A stretch of DNA of 64,000 nt. It comes from CAVQRB01 sp963715055 (GTDB lineage: Bacteria > Pseudomonadota > Alphaproteobacteria > Rhodobacterales > Rhodobacteraceae). Made by a program: the position numbers and the translations under genes. Positions 61,045-64,000 of this stretch are shown piece by piece (position 1 is the first letter of the stretch; every line of letters begins with the position of its first letter). Below the pieces are notes generated by a model. The model searched no databases and was not told the DNA's origin. It saw only the letters and a list, made by a program, of their open reading frames with translations. The DNA is taken from the NCBI GenBank assembly GCA_963715055.1, contig CAVQRB010000016.1:1-64000 (forward strand), in the 5' to 3' direction.

Positions 61045-61488
61045 GTGGTTCGGATCAAGGTTATACCTGCTGAAGCGGACCTGCCGCTTCCGGCCTATGA
61101 AACGCGCGGCGCTGCCGGGGCGGACGTGCGGGCCTACCTGCCCGGTGGTGCCGAGACACTCTCCCCCGGCGAACGACGCCTGATCCCGACCGGTCTCACG
61201 ATGGAAATCCCCGAAGGCTTTGAGATGCAGGTTCGGCCCCGCTCTGGCCTCGCGCTGAAACACGGGCTGATGCTGGTCAACAGCCCCGGCACTATCGACA
61301 GCGATTACCGCGGCCCTGTCGGAGTGATCGTCCTGAATGCCGGGGACGCGCCTTTCGTGGTCGAGCATGGCATGCGCATCGCGCAGCTGGTGGTGGCCCC
61401 GGTGGTGCAGGCCCGGTTCGAGCCCGCGACGACCCTCGGCGAGACCGGGCGCGGGCCGGGCGGCTTCGGTTCGACGGGAGGTAGCTGA
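61045..61488 (+). CDS. dut: dUTP diphosphatase
   Basis: Dut hydrolyses dUTP to dUMP and pyrophosphate, keeping uracil out of DNA. The 147-residue trimeric enzyme shows all five motifs: YETRGAAGADVRAY, the phosphate-binding PRSGLALKHG, the uracil hairpin NSPGTIDSDYRGPVGVIVLN, RIAQLVVAPV and the C-terminal GRGPGGFGSTG. Start is GTG 61045 with GGGGGCGAGG before it. coaBC ends 17 bp upstream and the next start codon overlaps the dut stop by one base. Confidence 0.96.
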   Translation: MVRIKVIPAEADLPLPAYETRGAAGADVRAYLPGGAETLSPGERRLIPTGLTMEIPEGFEMQVRPRSGLALKHGLMLVNSPGTIDSDYRGPVGVIVLNAGDAPFVVEHGMRIAQLVVAPVVQARFEPATTLGETGRGPGGFGSTGGS

Positions 61489-62534
61489 TGGTTCTGGTCC
61501 TTGGCATGGCCGCGATGCTCTGGGGCGTGGGCAGTGTGATGGGCGCGCCGCGCTCGGCCCGCTGGACCATGATCGGCGTGCTTTATCTGGGCGTTCTGCT
61601 GCTGCACCTGCTGTTGCCGGAGGGCAATGCGCTGCGCCTTGCGACCGGAGAGAGCGCAGCTCTCTGGCTCCTGCTCGGCGGTTTCGCCGTGCTCGCGCTG
61701 GTCTATCGCAAGGGGCTGACCCTCTTGCGCGGCAAGGCCGAGGCGACCCGGGCCGCGACACCCGTCGCAAGCGATCCGGGGCGGTTCAAGGAAGCCGAAC
61801 TCAACCGCTATGCGCGCCACATCGTGCTGCGCGAGATCGGCGGGCCGGGGCAGAAGAAGCTCAAGGAGGCACGCGTGCTGGTGATTGGCGCCGGTGGCCT
61901 CGGCGCGCCCGCCTTGCAATATCTGGCGGCGGCAGGGGTCGGTACGATCGGCGTGATCGACGACGATCTGGTGGAGAACGCCAACCTGCAGCGGCAGGTG
62001 ATCCACAAGGACAAGGCCATCGGCACGCCCAAGGTTTTCTCCGCGCAAGCCGAGATGGAAGCACAAAACCCCTTCGTGACCGTGCGCCCCTATCACAGGC
62101 GCCTGACCGCGGAGATCGCCGCCGATCTCTTCGCGGACTACGATCTGGTGCTCGACGGGACCGACAATTTCGAGACGCGCTACCTCGTGAACCGGACCTG
62201 CGTTGCGGCGAAAATACCGCTGATCTCGGGTGCGCTCAGCCAGTGGGAAGGCCAGGTGAGCGTCTTTGATCCGGCACAAGGCGCACCCTGCTACCAATGC
62301 GTCTTCGATCAGGCTCCGGCGCGGGAACTGGCACCATCCTGCGCAGAGGCCGGGGTAATCGGCCCGTTGCCGGGCGTGATCGGGTCGATGATGGCGGTGG
62401 AGGCGATCAAGGTGATCACCGGCGCGGGCACACCGCTGCGCGGTCAGATGGTGATCTACGACGCGCTTTATGGCGAGAGCCGGACCATCGGTGTGAAACG
62501 CAGGCCGGGTTGTCCGAGCTGCGGTGCCGTCTGA
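61488..62534 (+). CDS. MoeB/ThiF-type E1-like adenylyltransferase with N-terminal membrane helices
   Basis: A 348-residue protein. The C-terminal 250 residues are a MoeB/ThiF domain that adenylates the C-terminal glycine of a ubiquitin-like sulfur carrier: RYARHIVLREIGGPGQKKLK, nucleotide loop VLVIGAGGLGAPALQYLA, IDDDLVENANLQRQVIHK, DGTDNFETRYLVN, the Cys of APSCAEAGVIGPLPG, and zinc Cys pairs CYQC and CPSC. The first 75 residues hold three hydrophobic helices (VLVLGMAAMLWGVGSVMGA; MIGVLYLGVLLLHLLLP; AALWLLLGGFAVLALVY), so the enzyme is membrane-bound, unlike classical MoeB. Whether it serves molybdopterin or thiamine is open. Confidence 0.9.
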   Translation: MVLVLGMAAMLWGVGSVMGAPRSARWTMIGVLYLGVLLLHLLLPEGNALRLATGESAALWLLLGGFAVLALVYRKGLTLLRGKAEATRAATPVASDPGRFKEAELNRYARHIVLREIGGPGQKKLKEARVLVIGAGGLGAPALQYLAAAGVGTIGVIDDDLVENANLQRQVIHKDKAIGTPKVFSAQAEMEAQNPFVTVRPYHRRLTAEIAADLFADYDLVLDGTDNFETRYLVNRTCVAAKIPLISGALSQWEGQVSVFDPAQGAPCYQCVFDQAPARELAPSCAEAGVIGPLPGVIGSMMAVEAIKVITGAGTPLRGQMVIYDALYGESRTIGVKRRPGCPSCGAV

Positions 62535-62606
62535 TCGGCGAAACTCGCAAGGGTTGTTGTCAATGGGCCGCCGCCCGCCTAGCTATGGCTCAAAGGAGAC
62601 CCTCAT

Positions 62607-64000
62607 ATGACCAACCCGCTCTTGCAGGACTGGAACACCGCTTTCCGGATCGCCCCGTTCGACATGATCTCGGATGAGGACTTCGCTCCGGCGCTGGAAC
62701 AGGCGCTGGCCGAGCACAGCGCCGAAATCGACGCCATCGCAGGCGCGATGGAAGCGCCGGATTTCGCCAATACGATCGAGGCGCTGGAGGCCGCAGGGAA
62801 GGCGCTTGACCGGGTTCTGGGCGTGTTTTTCACGGTGTCGGGGGCCGACAGCAATCCTGCGCGCGAAGCCCTCCAACGCCAGTTCTCCCCGCAGCTCGCC
62901 GCGCATTTTGCCGAGATTTCCAGCAACAAGGCGCTGTTCCGGCGCGTGGCGGCGGTCTGGGAGCGCCGTGACAGTCTCTCGCTTACCCCTGAGCAGGCAA
63001 GGGTGCTGATGCTCACGCACCGCGATTTCCTGCGCTCCGGGGCAGCGCTCGAAGGTGCTGCGGAAGCGCGGATGAAGGCGATCAAGGGGCGCCTTGCAGT
63101 GCTTGGCACCGAGTTCACGCAGAACCTGCTCGCCGACGAGCGCGAGTGGTTCATGCCTCTGGGCGAAGGCGATCTCGACGGCTTGCCGCCTTTCGTCATC
63201 GATACCGCGCGTAAGGCCGGCGAGGAGAAGGAAGCGGGCGGCCCGATCGTCACCCTGTCGCGCTCGCTCATCGTGCCGTTTCTGCAATTCTCCTCGCGGC
63301 GCGATCTGCGCGAGAAAGCCTTCCGCGCCTGGGCCGCGCGTGGTGCCAATGGCGGGAAGACCGACAACCGTGACATCGCCGCGGAAATCCTCGCCCTGCG
63401 CGATGAGCGCGCCAAGCTGCTGGGGTACGAGAGTTTCGCGGCCTACAAGCTCGAAACCGAAATGGCGAAATCGCCCGAGGCCGTGCGCTCCCTGCTGATG
63501 TCCGTCTGGGAGCCCGCCAAGGCACGCGCGGAGGCGGATGCGGCGGTGCTCACCGGGATGATGCGGGACGACGGGATCAATGACGATCTGGCTCCCTGGG
63601 ACTGGCGATATTACGCGGAGAAGCGGCGGGCGGCGGAGCATGATCTCGACGAGGCGGCGCTCAAACCCTATTTCCAGCTCGACAGGATGATCGAGGCCTC
63701 CTTTGCCTGCGCGTCGCGTCTCTTCGGGCTGTCCTTCGAGCCGCTCGACGTGCCGCTCTACCATCGCGACTGCCGGGCCTGGGAAGTCACGCGGGACGGT
63801 CAGCATGTCGCCGTCTTCATCGGCGATTATTTCGCGCGCGGTTCGAAGCGGTCGGGTGCCTGGTGTTCGGCGATGCGGTCGCAGGCGAAATTCCCCGCGC
63901 TCCAGACGCCCATCGTCATCAACGTGTGCAATTTCGCCAAGGGCGATCCGGCGCTCCTGTCCTATGACGATGCCCGTACCTTGTTCCATGAATTCGGACA
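62607..64000 (+). CDS. M3 family oligopeptidase, 5' part (runs off the window)
   Basis: The first 464 residues of a zinc peptidase of the Dcp/oligopeptidase A type that cleaves peptides in the cytosol. The start MTNPLLQDWNTAFRIAPFDM and helical N-terminal half are typical. LREKAFRAWAARGANGGKTD, AYKLETEMAKSPEAVRSLLM and the core DRMIEASFACASRLFGLSFE follow. The window ends inside the metal motif: LFHEFG is complete and the next codon starts CA, as needed for the second His of HEFGH. GGAG precedes the ATG. Dcp-like peptidases are usually about 670-690 residues, so roughly a third is missing here. Confidence 0.93.
   Translation, partial: MTNPLLQDWNTAFRIAPFDMISDEDFAPALEQALAEHSAEIDAIAGAMEAPDFANTIEALEAAGKALDRVLGVFFTVSGADSNPAREALQRQFSPQLAAHFAEISSNKALFRRVAAVWERRDSLSLTPEQARVLMLTHRDFLRSGAALEGAAEARMKAIKGRLAVLGTEFTQNLLADEREWFMPLGEGDLDGLPPFVIDTARKAGEEKEAGGPIVTLSRSLIVPFLQFSSRRDLREKAFRAWAARGANGGKTDNRDIAAEILALRDERAKLLGYESFAAYKLETEMAKSPEAVRSLLMSVWEPAKARAEADAAVLTGMMRDDGINDDLAPWDWRYYAEKRRAAEHDLDEAALKPYFQLDRMIEASFACASRLFGLSFEPLDVPLYHRDCRAWEVTRDGQHVAVFIGDYFARGSKRSGAWCSAMRSQAKFPALQTPIVINVCNFAKGDPALLSYDDARTLFHEFG

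Overview
The window is a high-GC stretch of alphaproteobacterial chromosome. It most likely comes from an aerobic anoxygenic phototroph of the Rhodobacteraceae (Roseobacter group). The support is an LH2 antenna operon (pucBA plus pucC) preceded by two TGT-N12-ACA PpsR/CrtJ boxes, a VPLPA-CTERM sorted protein, an RpoH-II type sigma factor, a complete HutHUIFG histidine pathway, and DUF1467/EI24 neighbours typical of that family. No rRNA, tRNA or CRISPR array was found.

Layout. (1) 1-7083 is an accessory, decayed region. It holds a conserved hypothetical broken by an early TGA, an AT-richer VPLPA-CTERM exported protein, a dead IS3-family element whose orfB carries four ~40-bp palindromic insertions, an integrase stub fused to another IS3 remnant, and surface-polysaccharide genes (a pyruvyl transferase, a frameshifted sulfotransferase-like gene and a second protein with a degenerate sulfotransferase loop). 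(2) 7223-16591 is a minus-strand signalling operon: a 2668-residue hybrid histidine kinase with 12 tandem GAF domains, an Hpt protein, and a response-regulator/class III nucleotide cyclase fusion, joined by short overlaps. (3) 16728-27766 is a histidine utilisation locus: hutC, hutD, hutF, hutI-hutH-hutG-hutU, then a divergently arranged polar amino-acid ABC transporter that may bring in histidine.

(4) 27975-30851 is the puc operon. It has paired PpsR boxes, pucB, a C-terminally extended pucA with the unusual Tyr44-Leu45 pair, an intercistronic hairpin, a pucC with one extra base, and a translationally coupled repeat protein. (5) 31163-52091 is mostly housekeeping: a universal stress protein, a Na+:alanine symporter, aspS, a response regulator, DUF3604, methylmalonyl-CoA epimerase, an HDAC-like amidohydrolase, trpS, an inactive-looking rhomboid, murJ-glnD, an LppC-type lipoprotein, rsmI and yraN. 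(6) 52154-56029 has gshB and comM, convergent genes separated by an IS701-family element that landed exactly in their shared stop-codon sequence (4-bp CTAA duplication). (7) 56103-64000 has a GST, cobC-like and cobU, rpoH-II with a coupled ChaN-like gene, coaBC-dut-moeB, and the 5' part of an M3 metallopeptidase that runs off the window.

The most unusual signal is the cluster of four related small palindromes inside a single transposase gene. They share end sequences and have differing but self-complementary stems, which looks like a small dispersed palindromic element. Next come the 12-GAF kinase operon, the IS701 insertion at overlapping stops, and the altered puc operon.
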